Part shown: piece by piece, positions 1 through 6,262 of the stretch
How the letters are laid out: each line of letters starts with the position of its first letter
Numbering within the stretch: position 1 is the stretch's first letter
Assembly: GCA_020445245.1 (NCBI GenBank)
Contig: JAGRHB010000010.1
Coordinates: 1 to 8,325 of the forward strand
Direction of reading: 5' to 3'
DNA length: 8,325 nucleotides
Source of the DNA: Gammaproteobacteria bacterium
GTDB lineage: Bacteria; Pseudomonadota; Gammaproteobacteria; Chromatiales; Sedimenticolaceae
The notes under the pieces: model-generated
The model's database searches: none
Told to the model about the DNA's origin: nothing
Seen by the model: the letters and a program-made list of their open reading frames with translations, nothing else
Program-made: the position numbers and the translations under genes

Positions 1-1
1 G

Positions 2-328
2 GAAAAGATGGATTATTCGCTGATCGAGGCGGCCAAGGACCTCGGATGCTCCGAGACGGGGGCGTTCTGGAAGGTGACGTTTCCCCTGTCGCTGCCAGGC
101 GTCGTCGCGGGGTGCCTGCTCGTGTTCATTCCCGCCGTCGGCGAGTTCGTGATCCCCGACCTGCTCGGTGGACCGGACACGCTGATGATCGGCAAGGTGC
201 TGTGGACGGAGTTTTTCAACAACCGTGACTGGCCGGTGGCGGCGTCCGTGGCGGTCGCGCTGCTCGCCTTGCTGGTGGCGCCGGTGCTGCTGTTTGAGCG
301 CTTCCGGGAACGGGGGCAGTCGGAATGA
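2..328 (+). CDS. potH: Polyamine ABC transporter permease, PotH-type (5' truncated by window edge)
   Basis: This is the C-terminal part of an inner-membrane permease of a spermidine/putrescine-type ABC importer. The reading frame is open to the window edge: the codons before the ATG at position 8 read Glu-Lys, continuing the usual coupling-loop sequence, so that ATG is internal and the true start lies upstream. The visible part opens with the EAA coupling motif (EAAKDLG, then a proline-containing FPLSLPGV stretch), which contacts the ATPase. Two hydrophobic segments follow: GCLLVFIPAVGEFVIPDLLG, and a C-terminal helix rich in Val, Ala and Leu near VALLALLVAPVLL. The PDLLGG stretch after the EAA loop fits PotB/PotH permeases. 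The stop overlaps the start of the next permease gene (ATGA), which implies translational coupling. The choice of potH over potB rests on the partner resembling PotI; substrate (putrescine versus spermidine or another polyamine) is inferred. Confidence 0.88.
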   Translation, partial: EKMDYSLIEAAKDLGCSETGAFWKVTFPLSLPGVVAGCLLVFIPAVGEFVIPDLLGGPDTLMIGKVLWTEFFNNRDWPVAASVAVALLALLVAPVLLFERFRERGQSE

Positions 329-1137
329 CCGTGCGCCATCCCACCCTGGTCTTCAGCCTGCTGGCATTCGGCTATGCGTTTCTGTACACGCCGATTTTTT
401 CGCTGATCGTCTATTCGTTCAACGAGTCGCGCCTGGTCACGGTCTGGGCCGGATTCTCCACCAAGTGGTACGTGAGCCTGCTGCACAACGAACAGCTGCT
501 CGGGGCCGCCTGGATCAGCCTGCGCATCGCCCTGATGAACGCGACGCTGGCAGTGGTCCTGGGCACGCTGGCCGGTACCGCGCTGGTGCGTTTCGGGCGT
601 TTTCGCGGGCGCTCCGCACTGGCACTGATGATCGGTGCGCCGCTGGTCATGCCCGATGTGATTCTCGGCCTGGCCTCGCTGCTGCTGTTCGTCGCGATGG
701 AACAGTTGATCGGCTGGCCGGCAGGGCGGGGGATGACCACGATCACAATCGCCCACGTGACCTTCTCGATGGCCTATGTCGCCGTTATCGTGCAGTCGCG
801 CCTGGTGCGCCTCGATCCTTCGCTGGAGGAGGCGGCCATGGATTTGGGTGCGCGGCCGTGGAAGGTGTTCTTCGTCATCACGCTGCCGTTGATCGCTCCC
901 GCTTTGGCGGCCGGCTGGCTGCTTGCGTTCACGCTGTCGCTCGACGACCTGGTAATCGCCAGCTTTACCTCGGGGCCGGGTGCCTCGACCCTGCCGATGG
1001 TGGTCTATTCGAGCGTACGCCTGGGCGTCAGTCCGGAAATCAACGCCCTGGCGACCTTGCTGGTGAGCCTGGTGACCATCGGAATCGTGATCGCCGGCTG
1101 GTCGATGCAGCGCCAGGCCCGTCAGGCCCGGGCATAG
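325..1137 (+). CDS. potI: Polyamine ABC transporter permease, PotI-type
   Basis: This 270-residue protein is the second permease of the polyamine ABC importer, close to the usual PotI/PotC length. Six membrane segments are apparent at about residues 8-31, 66-88, 98-124, 139-157, 184-207 and 240-259. The EAA loop that couples to the ATPase reads EEAAMDLGA at 168-176, followed by FFVITLPLIAP. The segment LAFTLSLDDLVIASF (199-213) is typical of PotC/PotI permeases. The ATG overlaps the potH stop by four bases (ATGA), and the preceding GGGGGCAGTCGGA could serve as a weak ribosome-binding site. With the permease upstream it would form the heterodimeric channel fed by a periplasmic PotF/PotD-like binding protein, neither of which is in this window. 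No further gene of the operon follows; the next gene is convergent. Family assignment is secure, the exact polyamine is inferred. Confidence 0.92.
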   Translation: MTVRHPTLVFSLLAFGYAFLYTPIFSLIVYSFNESRLVTVWAGFSTKWYVSLLHNEQLLGAAWISLRIALMNATLAVVLGTLAGTALVRFGRFRGRSALALMIGAPLVMPDVILGLASLLLFVAMEQLIGWPAGRGMTTITIAHVTFSMAYVAVIVQSRLVRLDPSLEEAAMDLGARPWKVFFVITLPLIAPALAAGWLLAFTLSLDDLVIASFTSGPGASTLPMVVYSSVRLGVSPEINALATLLVSLVTIGIVIAGWSMQRQARQARA

Positions 1138-1152
1138 CAGGCGCCGAACGTC

Positions 1153-1171
1153 AGGACTGCGGTTCAGTCCT
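1153..1171. terminator. Hairpin between convergent potI and NYN gene, possible bidirectional terminator
   Basis: AGGACTG (1153-1159) and CAGTCCT (1165-1171) form a perfect 7-bp stem with a 5-base loop, in the short gap between two convergent genes. The hairpin overlaps the stop codon and last codons of the minus-strand gene. There is no T-run on either side, so it lacks the classical intrinsic-terminator tail. It may act as a weak terminator or a 3'-end stabiliser. Confidence 0.4.
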
Positions 1172-1988
1172 CGTGGACATAGTTGCGGATGATATAGCCG
1201 CCTGACTTCTCGTCGTACTCCAGCTCCAGCAGTTTGCGTGCGGAGGCTTCTTCGAGCAGCTTGGCGAAGCTGCGGAAGCCGTGATAGCTCTCGTTGAAAC
1301 CGGGTTTGCGGCGTTTGAGTGCCTGCTTGACCATCGATCCCCACACCTTTTCCTGTTCGCCGCGTTCCTCGAACAGGTCCTCGACGGTCTCGACCACCAG
1401 GTCCAGGGCCTGCTGCTTTTTGTCTTCCTCGCTCGGTGCTTCCCCGGCTACGGGTTTCGCCGTGGCCTTCCTGGCGTTGCGCTTGCGCTTGGCACGGCGT
1501 TGTTTCTCGTCTTCACGCACCAGGTCGTCATAGAAGATGAACTCGTCGCAGTTGGCGATCAGCAGGTCCGAGGTGGACTGTTTGACGCCGACCCCGATCA
1601 CTTCCTTGTTGTTCTCGCGCAGCTTGCTGACCAGCGGCGAGAAGTCCGAGTCGCCTGAGATGATCACGAAGATGTCTACGTGTGCCTTGGTGTAGCAGAG
1701 GTCCAGGGCATCGACGACCAGCCGGATGTCGGCCGAGTTCTTTCCGGACTGGCGCACGTGGGGTATCTCGATCAGTTCGAACGCCGCCTCGTGCATTGGC
1801 GACTTGAAGTCCTTGTAGCGCTCCCAGTCGCAATAGGCCTTCTTGACCACGATGCTGCCCTTGAGCAGCAGGCGTTCCAGTACCTTGCCGATGTCGAATG
1901 CCGCGTATTTCGCATCGCGCACGCCGAGGGCGACGTTCTCAAAATCGCAAAACAGCGCCATGGTCTGGGTCTTGCCGGGTGTGCTCAT
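1164..1988 (-). CDS. NYN-domain (PIN-like, LabA/DUF88-type) putative ribonuclease with C-terminal LOTUS/OST-HTH-like region
   Basis: A 274-residue predicted cytoplasmic protein. Residues 10-157 form a NYN domain, a PIN-fold metal-dependent RNase. The conserved acidic positions are visible: D15 in FCDFEN, D87 in SADIRLVVDALD, and D113/D115 in ISGDSDFSPL. VIGVGVKQSTSDLLIANCDEF (130-150) matches the end of the fold. A highly basic linker (about 161-180, rich in K and R) leads to residues 192-272, whose helical start and tail GSMVKQALKRRKPGFNES...KLLELEYDEKSGGYIIRNY resemble a LOTUS/OST-HTH RNA-binding domain. This NYN plus LOTUS architecture is common in bacterial proteins predicted to act in RNA turnover; target RNAs are unknown. 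I keep the ATG at 1988, although no clear Shine-Dalgarno precedes it and Met10 is a possible alternative. It lies 71 bases downstream of the sodium-channel gene on the same strand and may be co-transcribed with it. Confidence 0.85.
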   Translation of the reverse strand: MSTPGKTQTMALFCDFENVALGVRDAKYAAFDIGKVLERLLLKGSIVVKKAYCDWERYKDFKSPMHEAAFELIEIPHVRQSGKNSADIRLVVDALDLCYTKAHVDIFVIISGDSDFSPLVSKLRENNKEVIGVGVKQSTSDLLIANCDEFIFYDDLVREDEKQRRAKRKRNARKATAKPVAGEAPSEEDKKQQALDLVVETVEDLFEERGEQEKVWGSMVKQALKRRKPGFNESYHGFRSFAKLLEEASARKLLELEYDEKSGGYIIRNYVHED

Positions 1989-2059
1989 CGGATGCAGGTT
2001 CCGCGTTGTGGCCGTTAGCGCCGATCATCGCACGATCTGTGCCCGCGTGGGTCCGGGTG

Positions 2060-2878
2060 CTAGCCCGAACTGTCGAGAGCCTCGCGCAAGGCCCTGATCT
2101 CGCGGCGCAGGGCACGCAGTTCGGCATGGACTTCGAGGTTCTCGCTGTGCACCAGTTCGCCGATCTGCGCCGTCTCCTGCGCCTTCTGTTCCTCGACCAT
2201 GGATTGCATCGTACTGACAATGATCGCAATGAACAGGTTGAGCATGGTGAAGGTCGCGATCAGGATGAACGGAACGAAGAATGACCAGGCCCAGGGATAG
2301 ACCTCCATCACCGGGCGCGCCACGCCCATAGACCAGCTTTCCAGTGTCATTACCTGGAAAAGGCTGAACATCGACTCACCGATGCTGCCGAACCATTGTG
2401 GGAAGCGTTCACCGAACAGCCCGGTGGCCATGACCGCGGCGACATAGAACAGGATCAACAGCAGTCCGGCGATCGACATGATCCCCGGGATTGCGCGCAG
2501 CAGCGATTCGACCACGAAGCGGAAGCGCGGCACCATCGAGATCAGGCGCAGTACGCGCAGTACGCGCAATACCGTCAGCGGGCCGGTCGATGGAACCAGC
2601 GCAATACCGACGACGACGAAGTCGAACAGATTCCAGGGATTACGGAAGAATCGCCCGCCCAATGCGTAAAGTTTCACCAGGATCTCGGTGACAAATATGC
2701 CAAGCAGTATTCGGTCGAGCAGGCTGAGCAGGCCACCTGCCATCGCCATGACGTGCGTTGAGGTCTCGAGGCCAAGGGTCGCTGCGTTGACGATGATCAG
2801 TGCAATGATCAGCCGTTGCACTGCGGCTGACTCAATCCAGCGACCCAGATGCGCCCTGTGTTGTGTTGACCAAATCAT
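2060..2878 (-). CDS. Voltage-gated sodium channel, BacNav family (ion transport protein)
   Basis: A 272-residue single-repeat channel expected to assemble as a homotetramer in the inner membrane and conduct Na+ on depolarisation. Segments: S1 about 20-38, S2 53-73 (acidic E65), S3 82-96 (D86), S4 100-120 with arginines at three-residue spacing (R105, R108, R111, then R118 and R120), S5 132-153, pore helix and filter 170-184, S6 199-222. The filter TLESWSM (178-184) has the Glu that sets Na+ selectivity in the NaChBac/NavAb family. After S6 comes a cytosolic tail (228-268) with hydrophobic residues at heptad spacing (L254, L257, I261, L264, L268), fitting the known C-terminal tetrameric coiled coil. 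The open frame extends to 3103, but I choose the ATG at 2878: it has a GGAGG four bases upstream and matches the family's short N-terminus, while the upstream 75 residues are low-complexity and Arg/Ala-rich. Confidence 0.92.
   Translation of the reverse strand: MIWSTQHRAHLGRWIESAAVQRLIIALIIVNAATLGLETSTHVMAMAGGLLSLLDRILLGIFVTEILVKLYALGGRFFRNPWNLFDFVVVGIALVPSTGPLTVLRVLRVLRLISMVPRFRFVVESLLRAIPGIMSIAGLLLILFYVAAVMATGLFGERFPQWFGSIGESMFSLFQVMTLESWSMGVARPVMEVYPWAWSFFVPFILIATFTMLNLFIAIIVSTMQSMVEEQKAQETAQIGELVHSENLEVHAELRALRREIRALREALDSSG
2546..2572 (-). repeat. Three tandem 9-bp units encoding the S4 Val-Leu-Arg repeats
   Basis: On the plus strand the unit GCGCAGTAC occurs twice and then as GCGCAATAC, in direct succession. 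On the coding (minus) strand each unit encodes Val-Leu-Arg, giving residues 103-111 of the sodium channel's S4 voltage sensor. The DNA repeat is almost perfect, beyond what the amino-acid repeat alone requires. Confidence 0.85.
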
Positions 2879-2882
2879 ATTG

Positions 2883-2887
2883 CCTCC
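2883..2887 (-). promoter_or_regulatory. Shine-Dalgarno GGAGG for the sodium channel gene
   Basis: On the minus strand GGAGG is followed by CAAT and then the ATG at 2878. It is one of the clearest ribosome-binding sites in the window and decides the channel start against the longer open frame. The four-base spacing is a little short but acceptable. Confidence 0.7.
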
Positions 2888-3020
2888 GACTTCCCGGCCC
2901 TCGCGTCTGCCCATTTGCCGACGCCGCCGAAAAGCATAAACCGGGCCGCAACGTCGCAGACACACAGTTTTCGTGGCATTGGCCTGGCAGTTGGTAACGG
3001 TGTCGGGCGCAAGAACCGGG

Positions 3021-3049
3021 TGGGCAGCGGCTGCTCCCGCGGCTAGAGT
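3021..3049 (+). promoter_or_regulatory. Candidate sigma70 promoter for the Ada-like gene
   Basis: TGGGCA (3021-3026) and TAGAGT (3044-3049) are separated by 17 bases; each matches four of six consensus positions. Transcription would begin near 3056, about 30 bases before the ATG at 3087. It lies in the 208-bp region between the divergent channel and Ada-like genes (2879-3086), in which I see nothing else strong. On the minus strand only a lone TATGCT could serve as a -10 for the channel, without a convincing -35. Confidence 0.35.
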
Positions 3050-3086
3050 GACTGACGGATTCTTTTCGGGAACGGGCGCGCTGGCG

Positions 3087-3953
3087 ATGGACAAGACTGA
3101 CAACTATCAGCGGATCGCAGATGCCATTGACTTCCTGCGCGCGCGACATCCCGTTCGGCCCGACCTGCACGAGCTGGCGACACACCTTGGGCTGAGTCCA
3201 TCGCACACCCAGCGCCTGTTCAGCCGCTGGGTCGGCATCAGTCCGAAGCGCTTCCAGCAGTACCTCAGCGTCGAGTATGCCAAGCAATGCATGGTCAGGA
3301 CCGGTGATGTGCTTCGGCTCTCGCTGGCAAGCGGCATGTCGGGTCCGGGCCGGCTGCACGACCTGTTCGTCAACATGGAGGCCATGTCGCCGGGGGAGTT
3401 CAAGGCCGTTGCATCGGGTATCGAGATTCGCCACGGCATAGGAACATCGCCATTCGGTCTGGCGCATATCGCGTACACCGCGCGGGGCATCTGCCATCTG
3501 GTATTCGTTGATGATGGCGACGCCGGCGACCTTGGTGCAGGCCTGATTCGCGAATGGCCGGGAGCCCAGCTGGTGCGCGATGATCCCGGTGCCGGCGCAT
3601 TGCTGAAGCGCGTGTTTGCCCGCCCGGTCGAGCGTGCGGCGGACGGCCTCACCCTGTGGGTCAGTGGGACGAATTTCCAGATCCAGGTATGGCGTGCACT
3701 GCTGCGGTTGCCGTTCGCCGGGATGCTCAGCTACAGCCAGCTGGCCGCACACCTGGGCAGGCCGCGTGCGGCCAGGTCTGTGGGCAGTGCGGTCGCACGC
3801 AACCCGGTCGCCTTTCTGATCCCGTGTCACCGCGTGCTGCGCGAATCCGGCGAGTTCGGCAGCTATCACTGGGGCAATGGGCGCAAGATGGCGATCTGCG
3901 CCTGGGAGGCAGCAAGTACCGAAGCGGAGACACGGAACGACGCCACCCCTTAG
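3087..3953 (+). CDS. AraC-type HTH / methylated-DNA--protein-cysteine methyltransferase fusion (Ada-like, lacks N-terminal Zn domain)
   Basis: A 288-residue predicted cytoplasmic DNA-repair protein that would transfer alkyl groups from O6-alkylguanine to its own cysteine. Residues 5-108 resemble a double AraC-family helix-turn-helix, with LHELATHLGLSPSHTQRLFSRWVGISPKRFQQYL (27-60) as the clearest part. Residues 117-195 fit the methyltransferase N-terminal subdomain. The catalytic part starts at FQIQVWRALL (197-206), continues through the DNA-binding helix RAARSVGSAVARNP (227-240) and reaches the nucleophile C247 in PCHRV (246-250); E274 near the end fits the conserved Glu. E. coli Ada has an extra N-terminal zinc domain that senses methylphosphotriesters; it is absent here. 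The frame is open from a GTG at 2973, but the 38 extra residues do not look conserved, while MDKTDNYQRIADAIDFL resembles the usual family start. The ribosome-binding site is weak. Divergent from the sodium channel; no obvious functional link. Confidence 0.88.
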   Translation: MDKTDNYQRIADAIDFLRARHPVRPDLHELATHLGLSPSHTQRLFSRWVGISPKRFQQYLSVEYAKQCMVRTGDVLRLSLASGMSGPGRLHDLFVNMEAMSPGEFKAVASGIEIRHGIGTSPFGLAHIAYTARGICHLVFVDDGDAGDLGAGLIREWPGAQLVRDDPGAGALLKRVFARPVERAADGLTLWVSGTNFQIQVWRALLRLPFAGMLSYSQLAAHLGRPRAARSVGSAVARNPVAFLIPCHRVLRESGEFGSYHWGNGRKMAICAWEAASTEAETRNDATP

Positions 3954-3969
3954 CCGCCGGGACTCGAAA

Positions 3970-3985
3970 GCCCGCGCCAGCGGGC
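3970..3985 (+). terminator. Short GC-rich hairpin downstream of the Ada-like gene
   Basis: GCCCGC (3970-3975) pairs perfectly with GCGGGC (3980-3985) around the 4-base loop GCCA, 17 bases after the stop codon. No T-run follows, so it is at best a weak terminator in the 82-bp gap before the phosphodiesterase gene. Confidence 0.25.
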
Positions 3986-4035
3986 AGCGATACCGGTAAT
4001 CTGTCGATCCCGGCTCTTGTGGATCGATTCGGATC

Positions 4036-4845
4036 ATGGCGATACCGCGACTGGTGGCGCACCGCGGATTGATGGCGCGCTACCCTGAAAACACTCTGGT
4101 CGGTCTGCGTGCAGCGCTCGAATCCGGCGCCTGTTACGTCGAATGCGACGTCCAGATGAATGCCGACGGTGATTTTGTGGTGCTGCACGATGACAACTTT
4201 CTGCGCACTGCCGGTCAGGATATGTCGGTGTTTTCGGTGGATACCGCGCTGTGTGGGACGCTCAGTGTGCACGAGCCCGCGCGCTTCGGTAAGGCCTTCT
4301 GCCCGCAGCCAGTGCCGCTGTTGCGACAGGTGCTGGATCTGATACGGGGTTATCCTAGCGCTGTGGTACTGGTCGAAATCAAGGAGCAGAGCCTTGTGTA
4401 TTGGGGTGTGCAGCCGGTGATGGCGCGTCTGCTGGCACAGCTGCAACCCTGCGCGGAGCAGTGCATGGTGATCTCATTCGACCATGCCGCGATCACCTAT
4501 GTGCGGCAGCATGGCGTGCTCGCTACCGGTTGGGTCCTGCACGACTACGACGCCGTCCACCGCCGGCGTGCGATCGAGCTCCGACCCGACCTCATGGTGT
4601 GCAACCACCGCAAGCTCCCGCCCGGGGAAAGACCCTGGGTCGAGTTTGAGCGCTGGATGCTGTATGACATCACGGATCCCGAACTTGCCATCACCTACGG
4701 TGCCCTTGGGGTCGAGTTGATCGAGACCGCCGATATCGGCGCGATGCTGCGTCACCCGCAGCTGCATCGATTGAGCTGCCGGAAATCCCTCCGTCGGGGC
4801 GCTAGCGCCCGCGCGCCTCGAGGCGGCGCAGAAACTCGCGCATGA
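4036..4845 (+). CDS. Glycerophosphodiester phosphodiesterase (GDPD family, UgpQ-like)
   Basis: This 269-residue protein should hydrolyse glycerophosphodiesters to sn-glycerol 3-phosphate and the free alcohol during phospholipid turnover. The GDPD TIM-barrel motifs are in order: AHRG (8-11, catalytic H9) and PENT (17-20); the metal ligands E36 and D38 in VECDVQ; HDD (51-53, catalytic H51); and VEIKEQ (113-118) with E114 and K116. There is no signal peptide, so the protein is probably cytoplasmic like UgpQ rather than periplasmic like GlpQ. The barrel appears to end near residue 245 (LGVELIETADIGAMLRHP); the last 24 residues are basic and Ala/Arg/Gly-rich and overlap the convergent ligase gene by 44 bases, so they may be a recently acquired tail. 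Sequence around the ATG gives only a weak ribosome-binding site. It lies 82 bases after the Ada-like gene on the same strand and may be read through from it. Confidence 0.88.
   Translation: MAIPRLVAHRGLMARYPENTLVGLRAALESGACYVECDVQMNADGDFVVLHDDNFLRTAGQDMSVFSVDTALCGTLSVHEPARFGKAFCPQPVPLLRQVLDLIRGYPSAVVLVEIKEQSLVYWGVQPVMARLLAQLQPCAEQCMVISFDHAAITYVRQHGVLATGWVLHDYDAVHRRRAIELRPDLMVCNHRKLPPGERPWVEFERWMLYDITDPELAITYGALGVELIETADIGAMLRHPQLHRLSCRKSLRRGASARAPRGGAETRA
4797..4810. repeat. 14-bp perfect palindrome at the convergent GDPD/ligase overlap
   Basis: GGGCGCTAGCGCCC is a perfect inverted repeat with no loop. It contains the TAG stop codon of the minus-strand ligase gene (4802-4804) and lies within the C-terminal coding tail of the plus-strand phosphodiesterase gene. 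It could be part of a 3'-end structure or a dimeric protein-binding site, or simply chance in GC-rich DNA; there is no T-run. Confidence 0.5.
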
Positions 4846-6262
4846 TGCGCTGGTACAGTGCAGTGCCGGCGACCTTGTCCTCGACGCCGCCATCGATGTT
4901 CGGGTTGTCGTTGACCTCGATGACCAATACTTTGCGGCCGGTCTGCTTCAGGTCGACGCCGTAAAGTCCGTTACCGATCGCATTGGCTGCCTTGAGTGCG
5001 GTCTGCACCACGGCCTTCGGCGCCTCGTCGAGCGGCAGCGTATCGAAGGCGCCTTCGCGTGGTTTGCCCTTGGAGTGATCGACGATCTGCCAGTGTCCGC
5101 GCGACATGTAATAACGGCAGACGTACAACACCTCGCCATTGAGTATGCCGACACGCCAGTCGAAATCGGTGTAGGTGTAGGCCTGTGCGAGGATCAGCTC
5201 CGAATCGCGGAACAGCTGTTCCGCCCTGGCCTCGAACTCGGCGCGGTCCTTTACCTTGAATACCCCGGTCGACCAGGCGCCGTCCGGCATCTTCAGCACC
5301 ATCGGATAGCCGAGCTGCTGCTCGGCACGATCGAGTTCCTCGCGGCTGACGATTACACTCGCCGGCGTCGCCACCTTGTGCCTGTTGAGCAGTTCGGCAA
5401 GGTATATCTTGTTGGTGCAGCGCAGGATGGAGTCCGGGTCGTCGATCACCACCAGGCCCTCCGACGCGGCACGGCGCGCAAACCGGTAGGTGTAGTGATT
5501 GACGTTGGTGGTCTCACGGATGAACAGCGCGTCGAATTCTGCGATGCGACCGAAGTCACGCGATGTGATCAGCTCGGTGTCGATGCCTTCGGCGCGCGCC
5601 GCACGGATAAACTGTGCCAGTGCCCGCCTGTTGGAAGGCGCGAACTTGCCATCGGGGTCGATCAGGATCGCAAGATCGTAGCGCATATTGCGACGCCCGC
5701 GCGCCGAACGCCATGGGCGGCGCAGATAGCCGGCCATCGCATCGAAGAACATTGCTTCCTGGCTGCGACGCAATGCCTTCAGTCCCACGCTGCGTATGCC
5801 GGTGATGTGCCATACCTTGGATCGCTTGAGTTCGACCTTGATCAGCGGTGCGCGGAACATCTCAAACAGCGCGCGCCCGAGATGCCGCAGCGCATGCGCC
5901 TCGCATTCACCGAAGCACACCAGCACCTCGAAGCGCGTAATCTCGGCAGGTTGGTCACGAAACAGCTTCTCCACGCGTCTGTCGAGGTCGTCGAGTTCGG
6001 TACTGTAAAGCGCCTTGCGGCTGAGGTCCTGCAGTGTGCGTACCGAGGGGATGACCTTGTGCCCGCGCGCCTCGGCCAATAAAGACGCGTAGTAGCCGGG
6101 GCTGTGATAGTCGGTGTCGCGACACAGGTTGAGCACCCGCAGGTTGCGCCGGTTCGACCAGGCCGGATCGACGAGGTAGTCGCGTACCTCAATCACGGAA
6201 TAATCGGGGAAATCCTTCTTCCATTGCGCGAGGCTGTCGACAAGGATCACGTGCTCACTCAT
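4802..6262 (-). CDS. RimK-family ATP-grasp ligase with RimK-like N-terminal (RLAN-type) domain
   Basis: A 486-residue predicted cytoplasmic ligase. ATP-grasp enzymes of this type activate a carboxylate as an acyl phosphate and join it to an amine; RimK itself adds glutamates to ribosomal protein S6. Residues 1-185 are an alpha/beta region with a FGECEAHALRHLGR stretch (118-130), resembling the domain called RLAN that precedes RimK-like ATP-grasp modules. The ATP-grasp part spans about 195-480: DLAILIDP (196-203), NKIYLAELL (284-292), the ATP-binding lysine K324 in VLKMPDGAWSTGV (322-334), GVDLK (435-439) and the metal-binding IEVNDNPN (448-455, E449 and N451). The ATG overlaps the stop of the upstream GNAT-peptidase gene (ATGA), and GGAGA eight bases upstream is a good ribosome-binding site, so the two are translationally coupled. 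The substrate is unknown; it is much longer than the roughly 300-residue RimK and should not be named rimK. Confidence 0.9.
   Translation of the reverse strand: MSEHVILVDSLAQWKKDFPDYSVIEVRDYLVDPAWSNRRNLRVLNLCRDTDYHSPGYYASLLAEARGHKVIPSVRTLQDLSRKALYSTELDDLDRRVEKLFRDQPAEITRFEVLVCFGECEAHALRHLGRALFEMFRAPLIKVELKRSKVWHITGIRSVGLKALRRSQEAMFFDAMAGYLRRPWRSARGRRNMRYDLAILIDPDGKFAPSNRRALAQFIRAARAEGIDTELITSRDFGRIAEFDALFIRETTNVNHYTYRFARRAASEGLVVIDDPDSILRCTNKIYLAELLNRHKVATPASVIVSREELDRAEQQLGYPMVLKMPDGAWSTGVFKVKDRAEFEARAEQLFRDSELILAQAYTYTDFDWRVGILNGEVLYVCRYYMSRGHWQIVDHSKGKPREGAFDTLPLDEAPKAVVQTALKAANAIGNGLYGVDLKQTGRKVLVIEVNDNPNIDGGVEDKVAGTALYQRIMREFLRRLEARGR

Noticed and set aside
13..1344. 443-residue minus-strand open frame opposite potH/potI and part of the NYN gene
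   Set aside because: Composition is Gln/Arg/His-rich without recognisable domains; it runs antisense to well-supported permease genes and is a GC-rich frame shadow.
2973..3086. 38-residue N-terminal extension of the Ada-like protein from a GTG
   Set aside because: No ribosome-binding site, no family resemblance, and a promoter-like sequence lies inside it.
2879..3103. 75-residue N-terminal extension of the sodium channel frame
   Set aside because: The extension is low-complexity and overlaps the start of the divergent Ada-like gene; the downstream ATG has a GGAGG site and fits the family's short N-terminus.
2832..4037. 401-residue minus-strand open frame opposite the Ada-like gene
   Set aside because: No family resemblance, biased composition, and it lies fully antisense to a gene with clear catalytic motifs.
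5075..6082. 335-residue plus-strand open frame opposite the ligase gene
   Set aside because: Antisense shadow of the ATP-grasp gene; no recognisable motif.
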